A stretch of DNA of 64,000 nucleotides from Bacteroidota bacterium (GCA_023450085.1 JAEXHI010000037.1:71032-135031), one strand, 5' to 3'. Positions 1 to 8,421 are shown, numbered from the stretch's first letter. A program made the numbers and translations. Notes: generated from the sequence alone by a model not told the origin.

Positions 1-355
1 TATCGTTAAGAATATAATACTCAACACCTACGCCTTCAAAATTTCCTTCTAAGTCTTCGGAAAGCTCAAATGCTTCGGTAGGAGGGAGATAAGCACTGTG
101 TGGATCTAATTGATGAAGAAGACTGTCGATTGGCAAATGTTTTAAACTGTCTGCATTGATATCGTCCACATATTTTTTTTTGATGATATGGATGATGTCA
201 TCTACTTTTGCTTCTTCGGTATTGGCGTACCTGATATCCTTTTGGACCTGAAATCCTTGGTCCTTTAAGAATCTGTAGCCCAAATACATGCCGCCAATTA
301 ACGTTACGCAATAGGCCAACGCAATTAATAAATTGAGGCTAGTACTTTTTTTCAT
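1..355 (-). CDS. S41 family carboxyl-terminal processing protease, N-terminal part (3' end beyond window)
   Basis: The minus-strand frame opens with ATG at 355 and runs off the left edge after 118 codons. The start MKKSTSLNLLIALAYCVTLIG is a signal peptide or membrane anchor. The following segment, with a YVDDINADSL stretch and then LLHQLDPHSAYLPP, is the typical N-terminal region of CtpA/Prc-like proteases, followed by the FEGVGVEYYI start of the PDZ-containing part. The catalytic Ser/Lys region lies outside the window and could not be checked. The family cleaves C-termini of envelope proteins in the periplasm. A TACCTTTG -7 element lies 15 bases upstream. The family assignment is fairly secure, the exact subfamily is not. 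Confidence 0.85.
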   Translation of the reverse strand, partial: MKKSTSLNLLIALAYCVTLIGGMYLGYRFLKDQGFQVQKDIRYANTEEAKVDDIIHIIKKKYVDDINADSLKHLPIDSLLHQLDPHSAYLPPTEAFELSEDLEGNFEGVGVEYYILND

Positions 356-369
356 CAGTTTGGATAGTG

Positions 370-377
370 CAAAGGTA
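370..377 (-). promoter_or_regulatory. Probable Bacteroidota -7 element (TACCTTTG) for the S41 protease gene
   Basis: On the minus strand TACCTTTG matches the Bacteroidota -7 consensus TAnnTTTG and sits 14 bases before the ATG at 355. No clear TTTG -33 element was found at the expected distance, so only the -7 half is supported. Confidence 0.5.
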
Positions 378-518
378 CTAAAATTAGTTGCTAGTAAAAA
401 AAGAACGTATGAAATACCATTTAGTTTTTTAATAATTTATGCCGATATTTGAAAATTCTTGCAAGAAATTGCGGTTATGTGCAAATTTGTGAGAAGAAAA
501 ACCTATTTTTAAATTTAA

Positions 519-1322
519 ATGAAAAGAGTAACCGAACAGGAATCTAAATACAAAGACATTGATAAAATGTCGGTAATTGAAGTTTTGAAAGGCATTAACG
601 AAGAGGACAAGCTTGTTCCTCTGGCTGTTGAGAAGGCTTTACCACAGATAGAGAAACTGGCTACAGCTGTTGCCGAAAGAATGAAAAATGGCGGTAGGTT
701 ATTTTATATTGGTGCAGGTACTAGTGGAAGACTGGGCGTAGTTGACGCTTCAGAATGTCCCCCAACTTTTGGTGTGCCATTTGACTGGGTAGTAGGCATC
801 ATTGCTGGTGGCGATAGCGCTATCCGTAAAGCAGTAGAATTTGCTGAGGATGATGACAAGCAAGCTTGGATTGATCTTCAGGAATATGAGATCAACGAAA
901 AAGATTCGCTAGTGGGTTTGGCGGCATCTGGAACTACCCCTTATGTGGTTGGTGGTTTATTAGAGGCTAGAAAACATGGCGTATTAACCGGCTGTATCAT
1001 TTGTAACGAAGGCGGACCAGTGGTTGCTGCTTCTGATTATCCTGTTGAAGTGGTTGCTGGACCTGAATTTTTAACGGGTTCAACTCGTATGAAATCGGGA
1101 ACGGCTCAGAAATTAGTGCTTAATATGTTAAGTACTACCGTGATGATTCAGTTGGGACGTGTTAAAGGAAACAAAATGGTAGATATGCAGTTGACTAACC
1201 ACAAATTAGTGGATAGGGGAACACATATGGTGATGGAAGAATTAAATATTGGCGAAGAACAAGCTGCTGAGCTTTTAACAAAGTATGGTAGTGTGCGTAA
1301 AGCCGTAGAAGCTAGCAGATAA
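519..1322 (+). CDS. murQ: N-acetylmuramic acid 6-phosphate etherase (MurQ)
   Basis: 267 residues. It carries the SIS-domain signature GAGTSGRLG (residues 65-73), followed by DASECPPTFG with the expected catalytic Glu at about 79. Further conserved blocks are AASGTTPYV and TGSTRMKSGTAQKL. MurQ removes the lactyl ether from MurNAc-6-phosphate to give GlcNAc-6-phosphate and D-lactate, in cytosolic recycling of cell-wall sugars. Length is slightly below the roughly 300 residues of the E. coli enzyme because the C-terminal helical region is short. No anhMurNAc kinase or PTS gene is adjacent, so the upstream recycling steps must be encoded elsewhere. It is divergent from the S41 protease gene. Confidence 0.93.
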   Translation: MKRVTEQESKYKDIDKMSVIEVLKGINEEDKLVPLAVEKALPQIEKLATAVAERMKNGGRLFYIGAGTSGRLGVVDASECPPTFGVPFDWVVGIIAGGDSAIRKAVEFAEDDDKQAWIDLQEYEINEKDSLVGLAASGTTPYVVGGLLEARKHGVLTGCIICNEGGPVVAASDYPVEVVAGPEFLTGSTRMKSGTAQKLVLNMLSTTVMIQLGRVKGNKMVDMQLTNHKLVDRGTHMVMEELNIGEEQAAELLTKYGSVRKAVEASR

Positions 1323-1345
1323 ACTAGCTGTTTAAATATATTAAT

Positions 1346-1391
1346 TAGCCACAGATACACAGATTTATAAACATTTGTGCATTTGTGGCTA
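1346..1391. repeat. CACAGAT-type inverted repeat, possible terminator after murQ
   Basis: The left arm TAGCCACAGATACACAGA is answered by a right arm ending TTGTGCATTTGTGGCTA, followed by seven T. It is placed where a murQ terminator would be. A close relative with the same AGC.ACAGAT.CACA core occurs at 46390-46456, so this is a dispersed palindromic element as well as a plausible terminator. Confidence 0.6.
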
Positions 1392-1423
1392 TTTTTTTCA
1401 ATAGGGGTATCACGCTAAAGTTG

Positions 1424-1431
1424 TAAATTCG
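1424..1431 (+). promoter_or_regulatory. Probable -7 element (TAAATTCG) 4 nt before the ATG at 1436
   Basis: One mismatch to TAnnTTTG. The final G is followed by four bases and then ATG, so transcription would begin at or next to the start codon (leaderless). No good -33 box was seen. Confidence 0.35.
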
Positions 1432-1435
1432 CCTC

Positions 1436-2002
1436 ATGCACGAAATTGAACCATACTATCAATGGAGAGACGACTATATCGCTGCTGAAGACGAGCGTTC
1501 GCCTTTTTTTAATACTGAATACTCTGAGTTTTACTACGATAAACAGCTGTATAATTTTCTCATCCATCCCCAATGGGACCATTTTGGTTCTAACACGCTT
1601 TATCTTAAAGTGCTTTATGTTGATTACGATAGGCAATACACCATCATCGAGTTGATAGGAGAATGGAATGATGCCATTACCAATGATATCATGATTTTAA
1701 AAAGAGAAATTTTAGAATTGATGATAGATGAGGGAATCAATAAATTTATCCTGATTGGAGAGAATGTTTTGAATTTCCATGCTTCTGATGATAGCTATTA
1801 TGAAGAGTGGTTTCAAGAAGTAGAAGATGGCTGGATTGCAGGAATTAACTTCCATGAACATGTGATTAGAGAGTTCAGAGATCATAGTATCGATTACTAC
1901 ATCAACTTTGGTGGCGAACTGGACGAATTACACTGGAGAAAGCTAAAACCACTACAGTTTTACAAAAAAGTTGAGGAACTGCTGACAAAAAGATTAAACT
2001 AA
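1436..2002 (+). CDS. Conserved hypothetical protein, acidic, aromatic-rich
   Basis: 188 residues, soluble, with no signal peptide or membrane segment. It is strongly acidic and rich in Tyr, Trp and Phe. The centre (about 65-105) reads like an alternating beta/alpha fold (TIIELIGEW, then a helix, then KFILIGENVLNFH), resembling a STAS- or SpoIIAA-like strand-helix-strand pattern, but I cannot assign a family. It is followed after 37 bases by the Bax-inhibitor-like gene on the same strand and may share its transcript. The start is chosen because a probable -7 element lies 4 nt upstream. Function unknown. Confidence 0.8.
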   Translation: MHEIEPYYQWRDDYIAAEDERSPFFNTEYSEFYYDKQLYNFLIHPQWDHFGSNTLYLKVLYVDYDRQYTIIELIGEWNDAITNDIMILKREILELMIDEGINKFILIGENVLNFHASDDSYYEEWFQEVEDGWIAGINFHEHVIREFRDHSIDYYINFGGELDELHWRKLKPLQFYKKVEELLTKRLN

Positions 2003-2039
2003 AATTGTATTTTTAACCGTTAACCAATTTAAATTAATA

Positions 2040-2777
2040 ATGGAACAACAAAATTATCAGTATAAAGAACACTCGGTTTTTGTACAAGAGAGATCGGTGT
2101 CTAAAAAATTCTTTGCTAATGTCTTCCTATGGATGTTCGTTGCATTGCTAGTGTCAAGTGTTTCTGCATTTGTATTGGCAAATTCACCAGTAATATTATC
2201 ATATTTAGTCGCTGAGAAAGGGTTGAGTATCCTTGGATATATCGCCATATTTGCACCACTTGGTTTGGTGATTCTTATGGGCGCAGCTATGCAAAGATTA
2301 TCGTACCCAGCCTTGGTAGGTATTTTTCTTTTGTATTCTGTTCTGACAGGAGTAATGTTAGGCTTTGTTTTATTAATATATACCTCGGCTTCAATTGCAA
2401 TATGTTTTGTTGCTGCAGCGATTATTTTTGCTGTAATGGCTGTAATGGGGTACACTACGGATGTTGATTTAAGTAAGTTTGGCCCAATTTTAATGGCTGG
2501 TGTAATTGGCTTAGTAGTTGTAAGTGTAATCAATATGTTTATCGGAAGCGATACTCTAGGTTACATTTTAGGTTTTGTGGGGATTGCAATTTTTACTGCT
2601 TTAACTGCTTATAAAGTTCAAGAGATTAAAAGAATAGGTGAAGGATTGGATGAGAATGGAAATGAAATCGCATTGGTTGATAGTAAAAAACTAGCATTAA
2701 TGGGAGCTTTGTCACTTTATATTACGTTCATCAACTTATTTCTTTCTTTATTGAGAGTTTTCGGAGATAGACGCTAA
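2040..2777 (+). CDS. Bax inhibitor-1 / YccA family membrane protein
   Basis: 245 residues with about seven hydrophobic segments: roughly 25-48, 55-80, 83-105, 108-130, 133-155, 160-185 and 215-240. The protein begins with a polar stretch and contains the family-like TAYKVQEIKR loop before the last helix and YITFINLFLSLLRVFG at the end. BI-1/YccA proteins are inner-membrane proteins; E. coli YccA modulates FtsH, and other members are linked to calcium leak. No specific role can be read here. A hairpin terminator follows, separating it from the metH riboswitch. Confidence 0.9.
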   Translation: MEQQNYQYKEHSVFVQERSVSKKFFANVFLWMFVALLVSSVSAFVLANSPVILSYLVAEKGLSILGYIAIFAPLGLVILMGAAMQRLSYPALVGIFLLYSVLTGVMLGFVLLIYTSASIAICFVAAAIIFAVMAVMGYTTDVDLSKFGPILMAGVIGLVVVSVINMFIGSDTLGYILGFVGIAIFTALTAYKVQEIKRIGEGLDENGNEIALVDSKKLALMGALSLYITFINLFLSLLRVFGDRR

Positions 2778-2804
2778 TCACTCATTTTTCAAAATATTAT
2801 ATCG

Positions 2805-2839
2805 AAGGCCGTGCAAATTTGCATGGCCTTTGTAATTTT
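2805..2839 (+). terminator. Rho-independent terminator after the Bax-inhibitor-like gene
   Basis: A 13-bp stem (AAGGCCGTGCAAA with TTTGCATGGCCTT, one G-T pair) at 2805-2830 has no loop bases left when fully paired and is followed by a T-rich stretch. Confidence 0.65.
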
Positions 2840-2861
2840 ATTTGGTTGTATCACTGATATT

Positions 2862-2893
2862 TTTGGAAATGATAAGCGGATGTTGCACCTTTG
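2862..2893 (+). promoter_or_regulatory. Promoter of the metH riboswitch transcript
   Basis: A TTTG -33 box at 2862-2865 and a near-consensus -7 box CACCTTTG at 2886-2893 are separated by 20 bases. The predicted transcription start, a few bases further on, falls at the 5' strand of the riboswitch P1 helix (2899). That agreement is the main support. Confidence 0.55.
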
Positions 2894-2898
2894 CATTG

Positions 2899-3009
2899 CT
2901 TATTAAGAAAGACGGAGGGAATAGACCCAGCGAAGTCTTAGCAACCTGTGCCAACAAGGTGCTAATTTCTAATCCAGTCCCGAATTTTTCGGGAGCGAGA
3001 GAAGATAAG
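2899..3009 (+). ncRNA. SAM-I (S-box) riboswitch controlling metH
   Basis: The P1 helix is CTTAT (2899-2903) with ATAAG (3005-3009). Between them, in order, are the conserved S-box pieces: AAGAAAGACGGAGGGA, GACCC, CGAAGTC, TTAGCAACC, AAGGTGCTAATTTC and a final GAGAGAAG. This matches the SAM-I aptamer that senses S-adenosylmethionine. It lies 154 bases before metH. No T-tailed hairpin follows it. Instead an 11-base segment at 3065-3075 is perfectly complementary to 3149-3159, just before the start codon, suggesting control of translation initiation. Confidence 0.9.
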
Positions 3010-3162
3010 TTTAAAGGAACATTCATCCCATTCTTTTAGAGTAAGCCGTTTGTATTTAGTATTAAGTATTTAGTAATTAGATATTACTGTGCTTTATGCT
3101 AAGCTAAATGTGGTTGTTACAGGTGTTGTCTAAATACTTTGTACTAACTACTAAATACTATT

Positions 3163-6100
3163 ATGAGCATTAGAGAAGAACTAGAGAAACGTATTTTAAT
3201 TATAGATGGTGCCATGGGTACCATGATACAGCGTTATACCCTGACTGAGGAAGATTTTAGAGGCGAGCGTTTTGCAAACCATAGCTGCGATGTAAAAGGG
3301 AATAACGACTTGTTGAACCTTACTCGTCCAGATATTATCAAAGCTATCCACACTGAGTATTTGGAAGCTGGTGCTGATATTGTGGAAACGAATACTTTTA
3401 GTACGCAACGTATTTCCATGGCCGATTACCAAATGGAAGAGCTATCGTACGAGTTGAGCTATGAGGGAGCGAGAATTGCGAAGGAAGCGACTACCGAGTT
3501 CATGGCTAAATTTCCTGATCGGAAATGCTTTGTGGCAGGTGCTATTGGTCCAACTAACCGTACACTTTCTCTTTCTCCAGATGTAAACGACCCAGGTTTC
3601 AGGGCCATTTCATACGATGAACTTTTTGACGCTTACTATGAGCAAATTAGAGGTTTGGTTGATGGAGGTTCGGATGTACTGCTGATTGAAACTATTTTTG
3701 ATACGCTAAATGCAAAAGTGGCCATTGCTGCCATTAAACAATATGAAGAAGTAGTGGGCAGAAAGCTCGAGATCATGATTTCGGGGACCATTACCGATGC
3801 TTCAGGTAGAACCTTATCTGGACAAACTGCAGAGGCATTTTTAAATTCAGTAGCGCATGCCAATCCACTGAGTATTGGTTTTAACTGTGCTTTGGGAGCT
3901 AAAGAAATGCGTCCGCATATTGAAGAGTTGGCCGCTAAAGCCGCTTGCTACGTTTCTGCTTATCCAAATGCGGGTTTGCCTAATGAGTTTGGTGCTTACG
4001 ATGAGCTACCACATGAAACCGCCCATTTGGTAGATGATTTCATTACTTCTGGTTTTGTAAATATTGTAGGTGGCTGTTGCGGAACTACACCAGATCATAT
4101 TGGCTGTATCGCTAAAAAGGCAGCACAGGCTAGCCCTAGGAAAATTCCTGCCATTGAACCTTATTTGCGTTTAAGTGGATTGGAGCCTGTAACCATTACG
4201 CCCGAAAGCATTTTTGTAAACGTAGGAGAGAGAACCAACATCACAGGTTCTCCTAAATTCTCTAAACTCATTTTAGGTGGCGATTATGAAGCTGCACTTG
4301 CTGTGGCCTTACAACAGGTAGAAGGTGGTGCGCAAATTATCGACGTAAACATGGATGAGGGGATGATTGATTCGGAAGCGGCGATGACCAAATTCCTCAA
4401 TCTGATTGCTTCTGAACCGGATATTGCCAAGTTACCGATCATGGTCGATTCATCTAAGTGGACTGTGATTGAAGCTGGATTAAAATGTTTGCAGGGAAAA
4501 GGAATCGTTAACTCTATTTCTTTAAAAGAAGGCGAAGAGCTTTTTAAAGCTAACGCCCGTAAAATTATGCGCTACGGTGCAGCCGTGGTGGTGATGGCGT
4601 TTGATGAGCAGGGCCAAGCAGATAACTACGATCGTAGGGTAGAAATATGTAGCCGCAGTTACCGCATTTTGGTAGACGAAATCGGTTTCCCTCCACAAGA
4701 TATCATCTTTGACCCTAATATTTTAACGGTAGCTACTGGACTAGAAGAGCACAATAACTATGCGGTAGACTTTATTGAGGCTACCCGTTGGATCAAACAA
4801 AATTTACCTCATGCCAAAGTAAGTGGTGGGGTATCTAATATTTCTTTTTCATTTAGAGGAAACAATGTGGTTCGTGAAGCCATGCACTCAGCATTTTTAT
4901 ACCATGCCATCCACGCGGGATTGGATATGGGGATTGTAAATGCGGGGATGTTGGAGGTTTACCAAGAAATTGAACCTGAGCTTTTAGAAAGGGTAGAAGA
5001 TGTACTCCTAAACCGTAGAGAAGACGCTACCGAAAGGTTGGTAGAGTTTGCCGAAACGGTAAAAAATAAAGGCAAAGTGGTGGTGAAAGATGAAGCTTGG
5101 CGACAAGGAACGGTAGAAGAGCGTTTGTCGCACTCGTTGGTGAAAGGTATTGTAGAGTTTTTGGATGATGATGTAGAAGAAGCCCGTCAGAAATATGACC
5201 GCCCAATTCAGGTGATCGAAGGTCCTTTGATGGACGGGATGAACATTGTAGGGGATTTATTTGGTGCGGGAAAAATGTTCTTGCCTCAGGTTGTAAAATC
5301 GGCAAGGGTAATGAAAAAAGCCGTAGCCTATTTGTTGCCTTTTATTGAGGAAGAAAAATTGGCCAATCCAGATGCTTCACAAGGATCTTCGGCAGGTAAA
5401 ATATTATTAGCCACCGTAAAAGGTGACGTACACGATATTGGAAAGAACATTGTAGGCGTAGTTTTGGCCTGCAATAACTTCGAGATTGTAGATATGGGCG
5501 TAATGGTACCTGCACAGGAAATCATTAAAAAAGCCAAGGAAATTAATGCCGACATTATAGGTCTAAGTGGCTTAATCACGCCATCATTGGACGAAATGGT
5601 GCATTTTGCCAAAGAGATGGAGCGTGAAGGATTTACTATTCCTCTGATTGTGGGTGGCGCCACGACTTCGAGAATACATGCCGCGGTGAAAATTGCGCCA
5701 AATTATTCTGGTCCTGCTATCCATGTATTGGATGCCTCTAGAAGTGTAACGGTTTGTAGCACTTTGATGAACGGGGAATTAAGAGAATCGTATATTGATC
5801 AGATTAAAGCCGAATACGATAAAGCCCGAGAAGCACATTTGAACAAACGTTCTGATAAACGTTTTAAAACTTTGGAAGAGGCCAGAACAAACAAATTCCA
5901 GATAGATTTGGAGCAAGTAGCTCCTGCGCCAACGTTTACAGGGACAAAAGTGTTGGAAGATTTTCCGTTGGAAGAGTTGTTGCCTTATATTGATTGGACA
6001 CCTTTTTTCCATACCTGGGAACTAAGAGGTAGCTACCCTCGAATTTTTGAAGACAAGAATGTGGGTGATGAGGCTAAAAAGCTTTTTGATGATGCTCAAA

Positions 6101-6864
6101 CATTGTTAAAACGTATTGTTGACGAAAAGCTATTAAAAGCAAAAGCGGTGTTTGGTTTTTGGCCTGCACAAACTATTGGCGATGATATTCAGTTGGCGGT
6201 CCCAAGTTCTCAGTTAATAAAAACACCGGAACTGAAAGCTGGAAACTCAGAATGGGTAACTATCCATACTTTGCGTCAACAGGCAGAGAAAGTAGATGGA
6301 CAGCCTTACTATGCTTTGTCTGATTTTATTGCCTCGAAAGAGAGCGGAGTGGAAGATTATTTTGGAGGTTTTGCGCTAACGGCAGGGATTGGTTGTGATG
6401 AGTTGGTGGCCGAATATGAAAAACATCATGATGATTACAACAGCATCATGGTAAAAGCATTGGCCGATCGTTTAGCGGAAGCCTTTGCCGAAAAATTGCA
6501 TGAGTTGGTACGTAAGGACTATTGGGGCTATGCCAAAGAAGAGAATTTCACGAATGCAGATTTGATCAAGGAACAATATGTAGGTATCCGTCCGGCACCT
6601 GGTTACCCAGCTTGTCCTGAACATACCGAAAAAGGAACCTTGTTTGCTTTGCTAGAGGCCGAGGAGAAAATAGGTTTATGCATTACCGAAAGTTATGCCA
6701 TGTATCCAACAGCCGCCGTAAGTGGTTTTTATTTCTCTCATCCTGAATCGAAGTATTTTGGTTTAGGTAAAATCAGTAAGGAACAGGTGGAAGATTATGC
6801 CCTAAGGAAAAACTTGGAAGTAGAGGAAGTAGAAAGGTGGTTGGCACCTAATTTGGCTTATTAA
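3163..6864 (+). CDS. metH: Cobalamin-dependent methionine synthase (MetH)
   Basis: 1233 residues, full length for the family. Homocysteine/zinc module at about 1-330, with Cys242 (GFNCALG) and Cys305-Cys306 (GGCCGTT) as zinc ligands. Pterin (methyl-THF) module at about 350-610. B12 module at about 650-890, with the cobalt-ligating His757 in DVHDIGKN. C-terminal AdoMet reactivation module with RPAPGYPACPEHTEKGT near 1140. It transfers the methyl group from 5-methyl-THF to homocysteine in the cytosol. The gene sits behind a SAM riboswitch, and metF, which makes the methyl donor, is downstream, so SAM feedback probably covers both. All key residues are present. Confidence 0.98.
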   Translation: MSIREELEKRILIIDGAMGTMIQRYTLTEEDFRGERFANHSCDVKGNNDLLNLTRPDIIKAIHTEYLEAGADIVETNTFSTQRISMADYQMEELSYELSYEGARIAKEATTEFMAKFPDRKCFVAGAIGPTNRTLSLSPDVNDPGFRAISYDELFDAYYEQIRGLVDGGSDVLLIETIFDTLNAKVAIAAIKQYEEVVGRKLEIMISGTITDASGRTLSGQTAEAFLNSVAHANPLSIGFNCALGAKEMRPHIEELAAKAACYVSAYPNAGLPNEFGAYDELPHETAHLVDDFITSGFVNIVGGCCGTTPDHIGCIAKKAAQASPRKIPAIEPYLRLSGLEPVTITPESIFVNVGERTNITGSPKFSKLILGGDYEAALAVALQQVEGGAQIIDVNMDEGMIDSEAAMTKFLNLIASEPDIAKLPIMVDSSKWTVIEAGLKCLQGKGIVNSISLKEGEELFKANARKIMRYGAAVVVMAFDEQGQADNYDRRVEICSRSYRILVDEIGFPPQDIIFDPNILTVATGLEEHNNYAVDFIEATRWIKQNLPHAKVSGGVSNISFSFRGNNVVREAMHSAFLYHAIHAGLDMGIVNAGMLEVYQEIEPELLERVEDVLLNRREDATERLVEFAETVKNKGKVVVKDEAWRQGTVEERLSHSLVKGIVEFLDDDVEEARQKYDRPIQVIEGPLMDGMNIVGDLFGAGKMFLPQVVKSARVMKKAVAYLLPFIEEEKLANPDASQGSSAGKILLATVKGDVHDIGKNIVGVVLACNNFEIVDMGVMVPAQEIIKKAKEINADIIGLSGLITPSLDEMVHFAKEMEREGFTIPLIVGGATTSRIHAAVKIAPNYSGPAIHVLDASRSVTVCSTLMNGELRESYIDQIKAEYDKAREAHLNKRSDKRFKTLEEARTNKFQIDLEQVAPAPTFTGTKVLEDFPLEELLPYIDWTPFFHTWELRGSYPRIFEDKNVGDEAKKLFDDAQTLLKRIVDEKLLKAKAVFGFWPAQTIGDDIQLAVPSSQLIKTPELKAGNSEWVTIHTLRQQAEKVDGQPYYALSDFIASKESGVEDYFGGFALTAGIGCDELVAEYEKHHDDYNSIMVKALADRLAEAFAEKLHELVRKDYWGYAKEENFTNADLIKEQYVGIRPAPGYPACPEHTEKGTLFALLEAEEKIGLCITESYAMYPTAAVSGFYFSHPESKYFGLGKISKEQVEDYALRKNLEVEEVERWLAPNLAY

Positions 6865-6878
6865 AGTTGCATTTTGTA

Positions 6879-6908
6879 CTTGTCATCCTGAGCATTGCGA
6901 AGGATCTG
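6879..6908. repeat. Intergenic repeat arm (GTCATCCTGAGC...GAAGGATCT type), left of the GIY-YIG gene
   Basis: The segment reads GTCATCCTGAGCATTGCG followed by AAGGATCTG. A degenerate inverted counterpart (AGAGATGCTTCGTACCTC then AGCATGACA) lies at 7247-7273, so the two arms bracket the GIY-YIG gene. This type of arm is a common palindromic intergenic repeat in Bacteroidota, from general knowledge. Confidence 0.55.
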
Positions 6909-6930
6909 TAACCAATGAAAAACTGAACCT

Positions 6931-7233
6931 ATGCAACATAATTATTTTGTTTACATCCTGACAAATAAGAATAAAACAGTTTTATACATTGGAGTAACCA
7001 ATGATTTAGAAACGAGGTTAAGGCAACATGTGAATGGAGATAGCGAAATAGCTTTTACTAAAAAATATAATTGTTACTTTTTAGTCTATTTCGAAAGATT
7101 TCAGTTTATACAACATGCAATTGAGAGAGAGAAAGAGCTTAAAGGGTGGACTAGAATAAAGAAAAACTTATTGATAGAAACGGAAAATAAAGATTGGAAG
7201 TTTCTTAACGATGAAATATTAGAAGATAATTAA
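6931..7233 (+). CDS. GIY-YIG nuclease-domain protein, small (UPF0213/YhbQ-like)
   Basis: 100 residues, essentially a bare GIY-YIG domain. The first motif is FVYILTNKN (residues 6-14) and the second is LYIGVTNDLETRLRQH (18-33), with the conserved Arg in the helix after YIG. A Glu-rich helix, IEREKELKGWTR (about 63-74), carries the expected metal-binding Glu. Such stand-alone domains are putative DNA endonucleases of unclear role. The gene interrupts the metH-metF pair and is bracketed by inverted intergenic-repeat arms at 6879-6908 and 7247-7273, suggesting arrival by transfer or duplication. It would be co-transcribed with metH. The family call is firm, activity is untested. Confidence 0.9.
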   Translation: MQHNYFVYILTNKNKTVLYIGVTNDLETRLRQHVNGDSEIAFTKKYNCYFLVYFERFQFIQHAIEREKELKGWTRIKKNLLIETENKDWKFLNDEILEDN

Positions 7234-7246
7234 ATGCTGATAGGAT

Positions 7247-7273
7247 AGAGATGCTTCGTACCTCAGCATGACA
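7247..7273. repeat. Intergenic repeat arm, right of the GIY-YIG gene, overlapping the upstream ATG of metF
   Basis: This degenerate inverted copy of the 6879-6908 arm ends in CAGCATGACA. The ATG inside it (7268) is in frame with metF but belongs to the repeat, one reason to prefer the ATG at 7289 as the metF start. Confidence 0.45.
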
Positions 7274-7288
7274 GCGCTAAACCAACCA

Positions 7289-8242
7289 ATGAAGATTACA
7301 GAACATATTAAAAACGCAAAAGGAAAAACCTTATTCTCATTCGAGCTTTTACCGCCAATTAAGGGACAAAGTATAGACTGGATTTACGAGGGTATTGAGC
7401 CTTTGCTAGAATTTCAACCGCCTTTTATTGACGTTACTTCTTTAAGGGAAGATTATATTTACAAAGAGCAGCCGAATGGCTTATTGCAAAAAGTTTCTTA
7501 TCGTAAACGCCCAGGAACTATTGCGATTTGTGCTGCGATTATCCATAAATATAAAATTGATGCTGTTCCGCATTTAATTTGTGGTGGTTTTACCAAAGAA
7601 GAAACAGAAAATGCGCTCATTGATTTACAGTTTTTGGGAATCGACAATGTATTGGCTTTAAGAGGAGATGCGCGTAAGGCCGACAGTTCTTTTGTACCTA
7701 CTGCTGGCGGACATGCTTACGCAACCGATCTTATCCAACACATTAAAAACCATAACGACGGAAAGTTCCTTCACGAAGACGTAGAAACCTTTAAAAGTGA
7801 TTTCTGTATTGGCGTGGCGGGTTATCCCGAAAAACATTTTGAAGCTCCAAATTTGAATACAGATTTCAAATACCTAAAACAAAAGGTAGATATGGGCGCT
7901 GAGTTTATCGTAACACAGATGTTTTTTGACAACCAAAAATATTTCGAGTTTGTACAAAAATGCAGGGATAACGGAATCAACGTGCCTATTATTCCAGGTT
8001 TGAAACCTATCAGTACCTTGGGTCAGGTAACGGCATTACCTAAAATATTCCATATTGATTTGCCAGATGAGTTGACAGATGCCTTATCGCACGCTAAAAC
8101 CAACGCAGAAGCTAAAGAAATAGGCACAGCCGCAATGATTAAGCAATGTAAGGAGTTGATTGAATTTGGAGCCCCTGTATTGCATTTTTACACCATGGGT
8201 AAACCAGATCAAACGAAAGAAATTGCAAAGGCAGTGTTTTAG
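7289..8242 (+). CDS. metF: Methylenetetrahydrofolate reductase (MetF)
   Basis: 317 residues from the ATG at 7289; an in-frame ATG at 7268 lies in a repeat arm and would add seven residues. The N-terminus KTLFSFELLPP matches the family FEFFPP motif, with TSLREDY for the usual VT block. Later pieces are ALRGD, FCIGVAGYPEKH, KVDMGAEFIVTQMFFDNQKYF and PGLKPI, all diagnostic. The enzyme is a cytosolic FAD flavoprotein that reduces 5,10-methylene-THF to 5-methyl-THF, the substrate of MetH upstream. It is on the same strand as metH with only the GIY-YIG gene between, so it probably falls under the same SAM riboswitch. Confidence 0.96.
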   Translation: MKITEHIKNAKGKTLFSFELLPPIKGQSIDWIYEGIEPLLEFQPPFIDVTSLREDYIYKEQPNGLLQKVSYRKRPGTIAICAAIIHKYKIDAVPHLICGGFTKEETENALIDLQFLGIDNVLALRGDARKADSSFVPTAGGHAYATDLIQHIKNHNDGKFLHEDVETFKSDFCIGVAGYPEKHFEAPNLNTDFKYLKQKVDMGAEFIVTQMFFDNQKYFEFVQKCRDNGINVPIIPGLKPISTLGQVTALPKIFHIDLPDELTDALSHAKTNAEAKEIGTAAMIKQCKELIEFGAPVLHFYTMGKPDQTKEIAKAVF

Positions 8243-8319
8243 GATTTAGTTTTGGTTGCAAGTGATGTGTGGTGAGATTTGGAATTTAAAACTCTAGCTT
8301 GATTCTCCAATAATAGAAA

Positions 8320-8370
8320 CGTCATTGTGAACTAAAGCGTTGGGACAAGGTTAGGAGTGAGGCAATCTCA
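8320..8370. repeat. Degenerate intergenic repeat (CGTCATTGTGAAC...GAGGCAATCTC)
   Basis: It resembles one half of the CGTCATTGCGAGC.../GAAGCAATCTC palindromic family frequent in Bacteroidota intergenic DNA (general knowledge). It lies in the spacer after metF. Confidence 0.35.
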
Positions 8371-8390
8371 TCGAATAATTCTTTTAAATA

Positions 8391-8421
8391 AAAAAGCATG
8401 GAATTCAGATCCATGCTTTTT
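8391..8421. terminator. Bidirectional terminator between metF and the small membrane-peptide gene
   Basis: A 12-bp stem AAAAAGCATGGA with TCCATGCTTTTT surrounds a 7-base loop. A and T runs on both sides fit convergent termination of metF (+) and the minus-strand operon ending at 8449. Confidence 0.75.

Noticed and set aside
2842..3039. A 65-codon plus-strand frame through the metH leader
   Set aside because: It is read through the SAM riboswitch and its promoter; the conserved bases are explained by the aptamer, not by coding.
6931..7233. GIY-YIG gene as part of a self-splicing intron or homing element within metH
   Set aside because: metH is intact and ends before it, and no intron-like structure is visible; an intergenic cassette explains the facts better.
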